The notes: generated by a model not told the origin, from the letters alone. A stretch of 42,707 bases of DNA from Burkholderiaceae bacterium (GCA_023954035.1 JAMLIT010000032.1:1-42707); one strand, 5' to 3'. Shown: positions 1 through 8,907, counted from the first letter of the stretch. Numbers and translations are program-made.

Positions 1-496
1 CCTGTACTACCGCATCGCCAGCATGACGCTCACCGTGCCGCCGCTGCGCGAGCGCAGCGCCGACGTGCTGCCCATTGCTGACATGCTGCTGGCCCAGGCG
101 TGCGAGGCCCTGGCGCGGCCGGGGCTGTGCTTTGGTCCCGATGTGCGCGCCAACCTCCTGGCCTACCCCTGGCCTGGCAACATCCGTGAATTGAAGAATG
201 AGGTGTTTCGCGCCGTAGCGCTGACGGAAGGCGGCGCAGTGTCGCCTGCAGCCTTCTCGAGCCGGGTGCTGCACGGTCAGCCCGGAATCAGTGCGGCTGC
301 CCAAACGGGCGGTGCGGTAGCACAAAGCGGGAGTCTGCAGGAGCGGCTGGACGCCATTGAAGCCGTCATTCTGCGCGAGGCCCTGCTGCGTCACCGCTGG
401 AACAAGACCCATGCGGCCAGGGAGCTGGGCTTGTCCCGCGTGGGACTGCGGCAAAAGCTCGCGCGCTTTGCCTTGGAAGGGCAAGGCGATGGCTGA
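1..496 (+). CDS. hoxA: HoxA/HupR-type sigma-54-dependent response regulator, C-terminal part
   Basis: The frame is open from base 2, so the gene begins upstream of the window. The visible part is the end of the AAA+ sigma-54 interaction domain (LYYRI, PPLRER, then WPGNIRELKNE near 170-200). A Fis-type helix-turn-helix ends the protein (NKTHAARELGLSRVGLRQKL near 400-460). This architecture is NtrC-like. Because hoxB, hoxC and hoxJ follow directly, I assign it to HoxA, which activates hydrogenase promoters with sigma-54 in Ralstonia eutropha. The stop overlaps the hoxB start by 8 bases, suggesting translational coupling. The receiver domain is outside the window, so its phosphorylation site cannot be checked. 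Confidence 0.88.
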   Translation, partial: LYYRIASMTLTVPPLRERSADVLPIADMLLAQACEALARPGLCFGPDVRANLLAYPWPGNIRELKNEVFRAVALTEGGAVSPAAFSSRVLHGQPGISAAAQTGGAVAQSGSLQERLDAIEAVILREALLRHRWNKTHAARELGLSRVGLRQKLARFALEGQGDG

Positions 497-1505
497 AGCA
501 CCAAGGAACGTGCTCTGGCTGCAGTCCGGCGGCTGCGGGGGCTGCAGCATGTCGCTGCTGTGCGCAGACACGGCAGACTTTGCGGCGCAACTGCGCCATC
601 TGGGTCTCCATTTGTTGTGGCACCCCTCGCTGTCGTTGCCCAGCGGCCAGGAGGCCTTGCAGATCATTGAAGATTGCCTGGCCGGGCGAACGCCCTTGCA
701 TGCGTTGTGCATTGAAGGCGCGGTGCTGCGTGGCCCTGAAGGCACGGGGCGCTTCCACCTGCTGGCAGGCACGCAGGAACCGATGATGCATTGGGTGCGC
801 GAGCTCAGCGCGGTCGCTCGGCATGTGGTGGCTGTGGGCAGCTGCGCGGCCTATGGTGGGATCGCGTCGGCTGGCAGCAACCCTACTGACGCTTGCGGCC
901 TGCAGTACGAGGGCGATCAGCTGGGAGGCCTGCTGGGCCCGGCTTGGCGCGATCTGGCCGACCTGCCGGTCGTGAACGTGGCCGGCTGCCCCACCCACCC
1001 AGGCTGGGTGCTCGAAACCCTTGCGGCTCTGGCCGATGGCGCCCGGCCTTTTGGCGCCGAGCAGCTCGATGCCCTGGGCCGTCCGCGCGCCTATTGCGAC
1101 CAGCTGGCCCACCATGGCTGCGCCCGCAACGAGTTCTACGAGTACAAGGCCAGCGCCGAAAAACCCTCTGACCTGGGCTGCCTGATGGAGCACATGGGCT
1201 GCAAGGGCACGCAGGCGCATGCCGATTGCAACATCCGCCTTTGGAACGGCGAGGGCTCCTGCGCACGCGGCGGCTATGCCTGCATCAGCTGCACCGAGCC
1301 CGGTTTTGAAGAACCGGGCCACCCTTTCCACCAGACACCCAAGGTGGCCGGGATTCCCATTGGTCTGCCCACCGACATGCACAAGGCCTGGTTCGTGGCG
1401 CTCGCTTCGTTATCGAAGTCCGCCACCCCTCCGCGCGTCAAGCAGAACTCCCGGGCTGACCACATCGTGGTGCCGCCGATGATCCGAAAAACGCGGCGCA
1501 AATGA
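489..1505 (+). CDS. hoxB: Regulatory (H2-sensing) NiFe hydrogenase small subunit HoxB/HupU
   Basis: 338 residues. The ATG at 489 was chosen because it overlaps the hoxA stop, has GGAAGGGCAAGG just upstream, and gives the usual short N-terminus. The protein starts within ten residues of the proximal Fe-S motif SGGCGGCS (Cys16, Cys19) and has no twin-arginine signal. This is the mark of cytoplasmic sensor hydrogenases rather than exported uptake enzymes. Further cluster-ligand regions are GSCAAYGG, VAGCPTHPGW and the Cys-rich stretch HHGCARNEF to GYACISCTEPGF. It carries electrons within the H2 sensor and passes the signal to the HoxJ kinase. The stop overlaps hoxC as ATGA at 1502. Confidence 0.94.
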   Translation: MAEAPRNVLWLQSGGCGGCSMSLLCADTADFAAQLRHLGLHLLWHPSLSLPSGQEALQIIEDCLAGRTPLHALCIEGAVLRGPEGTGRFHLLAGTQEPMMHWVRELSAVARHVVAVGSCAAYGGIASAGSNPTDACGLQYEGDQLGGLLGPAWRDLADLPVVNVAGCPTHPGWVLETLAALADGARPFGAEQLDALGRPRAYCDQLAHHGCARNEFYEYKASAEKPSDLGCLMEHMGCKGTQAHADCNIRLWNGEGSCARGGYACISCTEPGFEEPGHPFHQTPKVAGIPIGLPTDMHKAWFVALASLSKSATPPRVKQNSRADHIVVPPMIRKTRRK

Positions 1506-2953
1506 CACGCCTAATCGTGGGCCCCTTCAACCGGGTAGAAGGCGACCTGGAAGTTCGCCTGGAGGTCGAAGGTGCACGGGTGCGGCAAGCCTGGGTGAAC
1601 GCGCCCATGTACCGGGGGTTTGAGCAAATTCTGCAAGGGAAGCACCCGCTAGATGCCTTGGTGATCGTTCCCCGCATCTGCGGCATCTGCTCGGTCACGC
1701 AATCGGTGGCGGCAGCGCGCGCGCTGGCGGGGGCCAGTGCGGTACAGGTGCCGCCCAACGGGGTGTGGCTCACCAACCTGATGCTGGCCTGCGAGAACGC
1801 TGCCGATCACCTCACGCATTTCTACTTGTTCTTCATGCCCGATTTCACCCGCGAGGTGTATGCCGGGCGGCCCTGGCACGCCGAGGCTGTGCGTCGCTTT
1901 GCGGCGATGTCGGGTGACCATGCCCGCGAAGCGTTGGCGGTGCGCCAGCGCTGGATGCACATCATGGGAACGCTGGGCGGCAAATGGCCCCACACCCAGT
2001 CCATCGTGCCCGGGGGCAGCACGCGCAACCTGTCTGCGCCCGAGCGGCACCGGCTAGGTTCCCGTGTGGCCGACATGCGCAGTTTTCTGGAGCGTGTGCT
2101 GTACGACGCACCGCTGGAAGAGGTCGTGGCCTGGCAGAGCGAGGCCGCGCTGGCCCAATGGCTGGACCGCGATCCGCAGCGGGGTGATCTGCGGCTGTTT
2201 CTTCGCATTGCGGCCGACACCGGCCTCCGCAATCTGGGGCGCGGCCCCGACCTGACCCTGAGCTATGGGGGGCTTGCCGACCCCGAAGGGCTTTGCGCCC
2301 TGGCGCCTGGCACCTGGGATGGCACCAGCGTGCAAGCGGTCGACCTGGCACAGATTGCCGAGGACGCGCGCCATGCCTGGCTGGAGGATGCGGGCGCCCC
2401 GCTGCACCCGTCGCAGGGCATCACGCAGCCGGACATCGAAAAACTCGGCGCCTACACCTGGAACAAGGCGCCCCGCCTGCAGGGCCGGGTGCTGGAAACC
2501 GGTGCCCTGGCGCGCCAGCTGGCACAAGGCCAGCCGTTGGTGCGGGCGTTGTGGCAGCAGGGGCGGGGCAATGTGCTCACCCGGGTGCTGTCGCGCGCCA
2601 TGGAACTGGCGCAGCTCGTGCTGCTGGCCGAGCAGTGCCTGCGCTCCATCGTGCCCGAAGCGCCCTGCTGCGAGGACGCGCAGCTCCCCGATGAGGCCGA
2701 TGCCGTGGGCCTGTGCGAAGCCGCACGCGGTAGCCTGGGACACTGGCTTTCGATTCGGGGCGGACGCATTGCCCGCTACCAGATCATTGCGCCCACCAGC
2801 TGGAACTTCTCGCCGCGCGACCGCAACGGAGTCCCCGGCGCTCTGGAGTCCGCCCTGGCTGGCGCGCCAGTGCAGGACGGCGAAACCACCCCGGTTGCGG
2901 TGCAGCACATCGTGCGGTCCTTCGACCCCTGCATGGTGTGTACGGTGCATTGA
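1502..2953 (+). CDS. hoxC: Regulatory NiFe hydrogenase large subunit HoxC/HupV
   Basis: 483 residues, starting in an ATGA overlap with hoxB. The NiFe site is bound by RICGIC (Cys60, Cys63) and by the terminal DPCMVCTVH. The protein stops right after that last His. The regulatory class is known to lack the C-terminal peptide that an endopeptidase removes from energy-conserving enzymes. Ile62 and Phe110 occupy the two positions reported to narrow the gas channel and give O2 insensitivity in Ralstonia eutropha HoxC, where standard enzymes carry Val and Leu. The product is a cytoplasmic H2 receptor, not an energy-conserving enzyme. Nickel-site maturation genes (hyp) are not in the window and would be expected upstream of hoxA. 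Confidence 0.95.
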   Translation: MTRLIVGPFNRVEGDLEVRLEVEGARVRQAWVNAPMYRGFEQILQGKHPLDALVIVPRICGICSVTQSVAAARALAGASAVQVPPNGVWLTNLMLACENAADHLTHFYLFFMPDFTREVYAGRPWHAEAVRRFAAMSGDHAREALAVRQRWMHIMGTLGGKWPHTQSIVPGGSTRNLSAPERHRLGSRVADMRSFLERVLYDAPLEEVVAWQSEAALAQWLDRDPQRGDLRLFLRIAADTGLRNLGRGPDLTLSYGGLADPEGLCALAPGTWDGTSVQAVDLAQIAEDARHAWLEDAGAPLHPSQGITQPDIEKLGAYTWNKAPRLQGRVLETGALARQLAQGQPLVRALWQQGRGNVLTRVLSRAMELAQLVLLAEQCLRSIVPEAPCCEDAQLPDEADAVGLCEAARGSLGHWLSIRGGRIARYQIIAPTSWNFSPRDRNGVPGALESALAGAPVQDGETTPVAVQHIVRSFDPCMVCTVH

Positions 2954-2997
2954 AGCAATGAACGCCTCTCTGTGGCGCTGCGCGCCTTCCCCCCGCT

Positions 2998-3018
2998 CTT
3001 GCAGCGCTGCGCGCTGCG
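2998..3018 (+). repeat. Short fragment resembling the second dispersed repeat family
   Basis: In the 189-bp hoxC-hoxJ gap, 21 bases match the repeat read from the minus strand at 18567-18687 with one mismatch (core CTTGCAGCGCTGCGC). It may be a decayed copy. The segment itself is low-complexity GC-rich DNA, so chance similarity is possible. Confidence 0.3.
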
Positions 3019-3142
3019 GGCAGAGTGCGGCGTGCAGGGCCTGTACATGGAATTGCTGGCGGCCCTCGCGCGGAAGCCCTGGCCTGGTTCGCTCCTGTTT
3101 TCGAAGCGTGGGGAAAATGGGACTCTATGGAAGGCAATGGCG

Positions 3143-4492
3143 ATGAGCAGCCGTCCATTGCCCAACAGGTTGTCCCACCCTGAGGGCGTGGGCGAGGACA
3201 CCTGGATGGATGTCATCCACAAGATGGACGAGGTGTACTCGCAACTGCTGCGCGATGAAGTGGCGCTGGAGCAGAAAAACGCCCAGCTCGAAGCTTCGCA
3301 GCAGTTCATCTACGGTCTCCTGTCGTCCATGTCCGACGTGCTGGTCGCAGCCGACGCCCAGGGTCTGATCGAGCAGACCAACCAGGCCTTGTGCGATCTG
3401 GCGGGGCGCGCCGAAGAAGCACTGCTGGGTACGCCCATGGACACCCTGCTGCACGACGTGAAAGCCGTGGAGGCGCTGCACGACATGATGCACCGCGCCA
3501 TCACCCTGCGGCAGGGACATAGCGTAGAGCTGATGCTGCGCGACGCCGCTGGGCAGCCGGTGCCCGTCGACTTTACGGCCACGCCGCGCTACGACGGGCG
3601 CAAGCGCTGCGTCGGGTTTGTGTTCGTGGGGCGCCCCATGGCCGAGATCAAGCGTGCCTATCAGCAGTTGCACGAGGCGCACGAGGCGCTCAAGCGCACG
3701 CAGCAGCAATTGCTCCATGCCGAAAAAATGTCCTCGCTGGGGCGCCTCGTGGCGGGGGTAGCGCATGAGCTGAACAACCCCATCAGCTTTGTTCTGGGCA
3801 ACGTGCATGCGCTCAACCGCTACACGCAGCGCTTGCGCCAGTACCTCGATGCCGTCCATGCCGAGGCGGCGATCAGCCAGCATCCAGCGCTGGTGGCGCT
3901 GGCGCGCGCCCTGCGCATCGAGCACATCCTGAACGACCTGCCTTCCCTGATGGACGGCACTATCGAGGGCGCGCAGCGAACGGCCAGCATCGTGGATGGG
4001 CTCAAACGCTTCTCGGCGCTGGACCGGGAAGAGCGCGAGGCCGTCGCGATCGACACGGTGATCGAGCGGGCCATCCATTGGGTGAAGAAGGGGCTGGCGC
4101 TGGATTTCGATGTGCAGTTCCAGCGCTGCCCGGATTGCCGGGTACTGGGAAATGCCGGCCAGTTGCTTCAGGTGCTGATGAACCTTATCCAGAACGCCTG
4201 CGACGCTGCGGGTGCGCGGCCGGGCGTGCTGCCCGTGCTGCGCATCGCCGCCCACCACGCGGCAGACGGCGTGGTGATCTCGCTGCACGACAACGGGCCA
4301 GGTATTTCCCCCGAAGACTTGTCCAGTATCTTCGAGCCCTTTTTTACCACCAAGCCCGTGGGCAAGGGAACCGGCCTTGGTCTGTCCATCAGCTACGGTA
4401 TTGTGGAGCGCCACGGCGGAACCTTGGTGGCCCATAACCACCCGGAGGGCGGGGCAGAATTCGTGCTCCGCCTGCCCGCCGCGCCGGTCTAG
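3143..4492 (+). CDS. hoxJ: Hydrogenase sensor histidine kinase HoxJ
   Basis: About 449 residues from ATG 3143, which has GGAAGGC seven bases upstream. A second ATG lies at 3137, and the frame stays open to a GTG at 2972, but family length favours 3137/3143. In order: a coiled N-terminus, a PAS domain (about 55-165), a linker helix, the phosphoacceptor motif AHELNNP (His208), and a HATPase domain with N box [10 protein letters not shown]1 DNGPGIS, F box EPFFTTKP and G2 GKGTGLGLS. No membrane segment is apparent, so it is soluble. In Ralstonia it binds HoxBC and controls HoxA phosphorylation in response to H2. All G2 glycines are present. Confidence 0.92.
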   Translation: MSSRPLPNRLSHPEGVGEDTWMDVIHKMDEVYSQLLRDEVALEQKNAQLEASQQFIYGLLSSMSDVLVAADAQGLIEQTNQALCDLAGRAEEALLGTPMDTLLHDVKAVEALHDMMHRAITLRQGHSVELMLRDAAGQPVPVDFTATPRYDGRKRCVGFVFVGRPMAEIKRAYQQLHEAHEALKRTQQQLLHAEKMSSLGRLVAGVAHELNNPISFVLGNVHALNRYTQRLRQYLDAVHAEAAISQHPALVALARALRIEHILNDLPSLMDGTIEGAQRTASIVDGLKRFSALDREEREAVAIDTVIERAIHWVKKGLALDFDVQFQRCPDCRVLGNAGQLLQVLMNLIQNACDAAGARPGVLPVLRIAAHHAADGVVISLHDNGPGISPEDLSSIFEPFFTTKPVGKGTGLGLSISYGIVERHGGTLVAHNHPEGGAEFVLRLPAAPV

Positions 4493-4523
4493 TTAGACTG
4501 CACGCGAGAAGGAAACACCGCCC

Positions 4524-5732
4524 ATGCAAGTCATCGACTCCCTCCTTACCCAGGCCGCCGGCATTGCCAGCCTGCGCCGGGACATTCACGCCCACCCCGA
4601 GCTGTGCTTCGAAGAAGTGCGCACCGCTGATCTGGTGGCCAGCAAGCTCATCGAATGGGGCATTCCCATTCACCGGGGGCTGGGCAGGACGGGCGTGGTG
4701 GGCATCGTGCACGGGCGCGACGGCGGCGCCTGCGGCCGCACCATTGGCCTGCGTGCCGACATGGATGCCCTGCCCATGCAGGAGCACAACGAGTTCGAGC
4801 ACAAAAGCCGGCACGCCGGCAAGATGCATGCCTGCGGCCACGATGGCCACACTGCCATGCTGCTCGCTGCGGCGCAGCACTTTGCCAAGGAGCGCCATTT
4901 CGACGGCACGGTCTACCTCATCTTCCAGCCGGCCGAAGAAGGCGGCGGCGGGGCGCGCGAGATGATCAAGGATGGGCTGTTCGAGCGTTTCCCGATGGAG
5001 GCGGTGTTTGGCATGCACAACTGGCCCGGCATGGCCGTGGGGCAGTTCGCCGTCAGCCCCGGCCCGGTGATGGCGTCGTCCAACGAATTCAAGATCACCA
5101 TCCACGGCAAGGGCGGCCACGCCGCGCTGCCGCACACCAGCGTCGATCCGGTGCCGATTGCCTGCCAGATGGTGCAGGGTTTTCAGAACATCATCAGTCG
5201 CAACAAGAAGCCGGTGGACGCGGGCGTGATCAGCGTGACGATGATTCACACGGGCGAAGCGACCAACGTCGTGCCCGAACGCTGCGAGCTGCAGGGCACC
5301 GTGCGCACGTTCACGCTGGAGGTGCTCGATCTGATCGAAGCGCGCATGCGCGAAGTGGCGGAACACACCTGCGCGGCGTACCAGGCCACCTGCGATTTCG
5401 AGTTCGTACGCAACTATCCGCCCACCGTCAATTCCGCGCCAGAAGCCGAGTTTGCACGCCGGGTCATGCAAGAGATCGTCGGTGAGGCCAACGTGCGGGT
5501 GCAGGAGCCCACCATGGGCGCCGAAGACTTTGCCTACATGCTCCAAGCGCGGCCCGGCGCCTACTGCTTCATCGCCAACGGCGAAGGCACGCACCGCATG
5601 CACGGACACGGAGAAGGGCCGTGCACGCTGCACAATGCCAGCTACGACTTCAACGACGATTTGATTCCACTGGGCGCGACCTACTGGGTGCGGCTCGCCG
5701 AGGCATGGCTTGCAAGCCGGGCGGCAGCATGA
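4524..5732 (+). CDS. M20 family metallo-amidohydrolase (hippurate-hydrolase-like)
   Basis: 402 residues, with GAAGGAAAC eight bases before ATG 4524. Family signatures are clear: RADMDALPM, the metal-binding MHACGHDGHT, QPAEEGGGGA with the catalytic Glu pair, a dimerisation-domain stretch GGHAALPH, and MGAEDFAYM near the C-terminus. M20D enzymes (HipO, N-acyl-amino-acid amidohydrolases) cleave acyl groups from amino acids or small amides using two metal ions in the cytoplasm. The exact substrate cannot be read from sequence. It starts only 31 bases after hoxJ and no terminator is visible between them, so it may be cotranscribed with the hox genes. It ends in an ATGA overlap with the next gene. 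Confidence 0.9.
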   Translation: MQVIDSLLTQAAGIASLRRDIHAHPELCFEEVRTADLVASKLIEWGIPIHRGLGRTGVVGIVHGRDGGACGRTIGLRADMDALPMQEHNEFEHKSRHAGKMHACGHDGHTAMLLAAAQHFAKERHFDGTVYLIFQPAEEGGGGAREMIKDGLFERFPMEAVFGMHNWPGMAVGQFAVSPGPVMASSNEFKITIHGKGGHAALPHTSVDPVPIACQMVQGFQNIISRNKKPVDAGVISVTMIHTGEATNVVPERCELQGTVRTFTLEVLDLIEARMREVAEHTCAAYQATCDFEFVRNYPPTVNSAPEAEFARRVMQEIVGEANVRVQEPTMGAEDFAYMLQARPGAYCFIANGEGTHRMHGHGEGPCTLHNASYDFNDDLIPLGATYWVRLAEAWLASRAAA

Positions 5733-6826
5733 TGGGCGTCAACGAGGCCTTCTCCGTCCGCTATGCCCAGGCGCGGATGAAGTTCCTGGAGGTGGCTGCG
5801 ACGCTGGGCCTGGTCATCGAATCGCACGCGCACCCGTTGACCGGGCGCGACGGCGAGCCGCTGGCCATGGACGTCGCGCGCGACGGCCCGGCAGATGCTG
5901 ACAAACTGCTCATCGTCAGCAGCGCCTGCCACGGGGTGGAGGGCTATTGCGGCAGCGGCGTGCAGGTGTTTGCGCTGCACGACGGGCAATGGCGCGAGCA
6001 GGCGCGCGCCGCGGGCGTGGCGGTGCTTTATGTGCATGCACTCAACCCCTACGGCTTTTCCCACCTGCGCCGCACCACGCACGAGAACGTGGACCTGAAC
6101 CGCAACTTCCAGGATTTCAGCCAACCCCTGCCCATGAACGCAGGCTACCGCGAGATTGCGCCGCTGCTGCTGCCCCAGGCGTGGCCGCCCAATGCAGAGA
6201 ACCAGGCGGCGGTGCAGCACTACCTCGCTACCAAAGGCGAGGCGGCTTGGCAGGCAGCGGTCTCTGGTGGGCAATACGAATTCGAAAGTGGCATGTTTTT
6301 TGGGGGGCGCGAGCCCACCTGGAGCAACCTGACCCTGCGCAGCGTGCTGCGCGCGCACGGCAGCGCCGCGCGGCGCATTGCCTGGATCGACGTGCACACC
6401 GGCCTGGGCGAGAGCGGCGTGGGCGAGCGCATCTACGCCGGCCGTGACGACGCGGCGGCCGTGGCGCGGGCGCGTGCCTGGTGGGGCGGCGGCGGCGCCA
6501 CGCCCATCACGTCAATCTACGACGGCTCGTCCAGCTCGGCGCCGCTCACCGGACTGATGTGGACCGCCATCTACGACGAATGCCCGCAGGCCGAGTACAC
6601 CGGCATTGCGCTGGAATACGGCACGCTGCCAATCCTGCAGATGCTCCAGGCCCTGCGCGCCGAGCACTGGCTGCACCAGCACCCCGAGGCGCCCGCTGAG
6701 CAGGCAGCGCAAATCAAGGCCGACATGTTCAGCGCCTTCTACACCGACACCGACGCCTGGCGCGGCCAGGTCATCAGCCAGGCGCGGCAGGCGCTGTTTC
6801 AGGCGGTGGAAGGCTTGAATTCTTGA
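5729..6826 (+). CDS. DUF2817 family protein, M14-type zinc carboxypeptidase fold
   Basis: 365 residues from ATG 5729, which overlaps the amidohydrolase stop (ATGA), so the pair is probably translationally coupled. The M14-like catalytic set is visible: HGVE (His68, Glu71), VDLNRNF (119-127), DVHTGLG (His223) and ALEYGTL (Glu296, the likely catalytic base). There is no signal peptide, so it is probably cytoplasmic. DUF2817 members are predicted metallopeptidases or deacylases without a firm substrate. Next to an M20 amidohydrolase it may take part in sequential hydrolysis of peptides or acylated amino acids. That role is inference. Confidence 0.85.
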   Translation: MMGVNEAFSVRYAQARMKFLEVAATLGLVIESHAHPLTGRDGEPLAMDVARDGPADADKLLIVSSACHGVEGYCGSGVQVFALHDGQWREQARAAGVAVLYVHALNPYGFSHLRRTTHENVDLNRNFQDFSQPLPMNAGYREIAPLLLPQAWPPNAENQAAVQHYLATKGEAAWQAAVSGGQYEFESGMFFGGREPTWSNLTLRSVLRAHGSAARRIAWIDVHTGLGESGVGERIYAGRDDAAAVARARAWWGGGGATPITSIYDGSSSSAPLTGLMWTAIYDECPQAEYTGIALEYGTLPILQMLQALRAEHWLHQHPEAPAEQAAQIKADMFSAFYTDTDAWRGQVISQARQALFQAVEGLNS

Positions 6827-6830
6827 CAGT

Positions 6831-6883
6831 TTTTGGGCTCTAGCGCTTGCCTGGAAAGCGTAATTAGCTATTGAAAAAATAGC
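6831..6883 (+). repeat. Comamonadaceae dispersed repeat, family 1, copy 1
   Basis: Copy of the repeat with core GGCTCTAGCGCTT, a short variable middle, then AGCTATT. Its end forms a 6-bp stem (6867-6872 with 6878-6883) that could act as a weak terminator for the upstream operon. The 304-bp gap 6827-7130 holds only this repeat and the DUF922 remnant. Confidence 0.7.
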
Positions 6884-6885
6884 GT

Positions 6886-7128
6886 TTAATTTCCAAGTTG
6901 TGCGCCTTTTGTCGCCCCGTAGCTGATGCTGCGGTCGTACTCCCGTTCGCCTGCGACATGTTCTGCCAACAAACGTCGCCCTAAAGCATTGGCGCCGTGC
7001 TCCAGTGCGGTGCAGCTGGGCGCCTCGGGCAGAGCGGCGATTGCCTGATCGATGGCGCGCGCTGCCTTTCGGCCCCACGGCACGTGATCTTGCTCATGCT
7101 GGCGCAGCGCAGGTTCGGCCGGGCATTC
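6886..7128 (-). pseudogene. C-terminal remnant of a DUF922-type secreted Zn protease
   Basis: In one minus-strand frame about 80 codons read as a DUF922-like C-terminus: ALRQHEQDH with an HExxH zinc motif, then a helix, SCTALEHGANALGRRLLAEH, and the terminal EYDRSISYGATKGAQ ending in TAA at 6886. The spacing of HExxH, Cys-x-x-Leu-Glu and the Tyr-Asp...Gly ending resembles DUF922 as I recall it. The N-terminal half of such a protein is absent because the frame runs straight into the 3' end of the neighbouring acyltransferase gene. There is no ATG before HExxH; the first alternative start is a GTG at 7083, after the motif. It is best read as a truncated, nonfunctional gene. Confidence 0.5.
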
Positions 7129-7130
7129 CC

Positions 7131-8753
7131 TTATTCGTCCGAGCCCCAGGGCAGCATCAGCGTCAGCGTCGCCAGCGCTTCAAACTCCGGCGCGAAGGCG
7201 TCGATGATGCGCTGAGGCTCGGGGCACAGCTGGGTGTCGGTAATGACGCCAAACTGCACGCCGCCGCCGTAGCTCAGGATGGAAACGCCCAGGCCCACGT
7301 CGCCCGTTTGCGGCACCCAGAACATGCACTGCGTGACCTGCGAGCCGCACAGGTGCAGCGTTTCGCGCGGGCCGGGCACGTTGGTCATCACGGCGGTGGT
7401 CTTGCGGCCAAACAGGTTCAAGAGCGCTTCCTGTGCTGGCTTGACCATCATTCCGGCCACGGCCAGCAAGCCAAAGGCCAGCAGGGGCTGCGTGCTGCCC
7501 TTGAGCGCCCCCATGCGGTGGCGCACCTCGTAGATGCGTTCGATGGGGTTTTCCATGCCAATCGGCAGCACCAGGGGCGCCAGGCCAAAGTGGTTGCCCA
7601 GCTTCCACGCTTCTTCCATGGGGCGCAGATTCACCGGAATCATGGCGCGAATCTCCTTGCCGGCCGTATCGTCGCCCAAGCTGCGCAGGTAGCCGCCAAT
7701 CGCGCCGGCCACGCAGGACAGCAGCACGTCGTTGATCGAGCAGCCCAGCGCTTTGCCAACGGCCTTCACATCGTCCAGCGGCAATGGCGGGCACCAGGCC
7801 ACCCGCTTGGTGGTGCCGGCCTTGCCTTTGAGCCGCGTGGGGGAGTCGTCGGGCATGAGCGCCAGCGCGGCGGCGTCGTTCAGCACGCGCCAGGCCATGC
7901 GGGCGGCTTCGGCCGATCCGGCCAGGCCCTGCTGCACGGCGGTCTCGGGGTCCATCAGCGCGTGCATCGAGCGCACCGCGCCCTCGCCGGCCATGTCGAT
8001 GGCGCGCACCGTGAGGCCGGCCAGTGGCTTGATCAAAGCGTCCGAGAGCCAGTCTTCGGCATCGGTCGGCGCGAGGCGCTTGCGTTTGGGCGGCTCGCTG
8101 CCGCCGTCGACCAGGGACATCACCACCGAAATCAGGGCAATCCCGTCGCCAATGCAGTGGTGAATACGAACGATCAGCGCACTGCCGGGCTGGCCATCGT
8201 CGCCGACGAAATCCTCGATCAGATGAAACTGCCACAGCGGCCGGCGTCCATCGAGCGGCTTGGTGGCCAGTTGGCCCACCACTTCGGCCAGCGCCTGCTG
8301 GTGGCTCTGGCCGCGTTTGCGCGAGAGCACCAGCGGCTGGACATGGGCGTCGATGTCGAAATCGTGGTCATTGACCCAGGTGGCCCCGGCGGCGTCCTCG
8401 ACCACGCGCTGCAGAAAGCGCGGGTACTGGCTCAGTCGCTGGGCGGCGCGCTCACGCAACTGCGCCAGCGTGATGCCCGGCGAGACGACCCAGACGCCGT
8501 TGATCAGCATGAGGTTGCTCGGGCAGTCCATGCGCAGCCAGGCGGTGTCGACCTTGCTCATGCGCTCGCCCGAGAGCCCCAGCATGCCGCTGGCCGCGCG
8601 GCGCACGTTTTTCTGCACGCTGCGCGCGGCTTCCAGCGCCAGCGCGCCGGGCGGCGCGTGCAGCAAGGGAGCCGGTGTGAGCGCCGGGGCACTGCGCAGG
8701 GCCGGGGCGCCGGGCGCGCGGGGGCGGGGACGGGAGGGGGTGCGGGTCACCAT
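7131..8753 (-). CDS. Wax ester synthase/diacylglycerol acyltransferase (WS/DGAT)
   Basis: 540 residues from ATG 8753, preceded by GAGGAAG at good spacing. The first 60 residues are Pro/Ala-rich. The conserved domain starts at MSKVDTAWLRMD (65-76). The condensation-type motif HHCIGDG (His198-His199, Asp203) fits the family's HHxxxDG active site. KPLDGRRPLW and NDVLLSCVAGAI are also typical. These enzymes esterify acyl-CoA with long-chain alcohols or diacylglycerol to make storage wax or triacylglycerol, usually at the membrane or lipid bodies. An acyl-CoA-binding protein lies just across a divergent promoter region, consistent with acyl-CoA supply. Start could be later, at Met57 or Met65. Confidence 0.88.
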   Translation of the reverse strand: MVTRTPSRPRPRAPGAPALRSAPALTPAPLLHAPPGALALEAARSVQKNVRRAASGMLGLSGERMSKVDTAWLRMDCPSNLMLINGVWVVSPGITLAQLRERAAQRLSQYPRFLQRVVEDAAGATWVNDHDFDIDAHVQPLVLSRKRGQSHQQALAEVVGQLATKPLDGRRPLWQFHLIEDFVGDDGQPGSALIVRIHHCIGDGIALISVVMSLVDGGSEPPKRKRLAPTDAEDWLSDALIKPLAGLTVRAIDMAGEGAVRSMHALMDPETAVQQGLAGSAEAARMAWRVLNDAAALALMPDDSPTRLKGKAGTTKRVAWCPPLPLDDVKAVGKALGCSINDVLLSCVAGAIGGYLRSLGDDTAGKEIRAMIPVNLRPMEEAWKLGNHFGLAPLVLPIGMENPIERIYEVRHRMGALKGSTQPLLAFGLLAVAGMMVKPAQEALLNLFGRKTTAVMTNVPGPRETLHLCGSQVTQCMFWVPQTGDVGLGVSILSYGGGVQFGVITDTQLCPEPQRIIDAFAPEFEALATLTLMLPWGSDE

Positions 8754-8907
8754 GGTGATGGGCTTCCTCGGGTGCAATGAGCGCAAGCGCCGCTCGGTTG
8801 AAAGCGCTATTGTCGCGCGCAGGCCATAAGATATGCGCAAGATACGCGGGCCAGTGGCCCCGCGGTCCCCGTTCTTTCCCCAACCCCGCATTCCAAGGAG
8901 CACTGAT

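Noticed and set aside
2972-3142. Extension of HoxJ to a GTG at 2972
   Set aside because: It adds about 57 residues without PAS or other conserved content. ATG 3137/3143 has a ribosome-binding site and gives the family length.
7005-8780. 591-codon open frame on the plus strand
   Set aside because: It is antisense to the WS/DGAT gene; the composition is that of a shadow frame.
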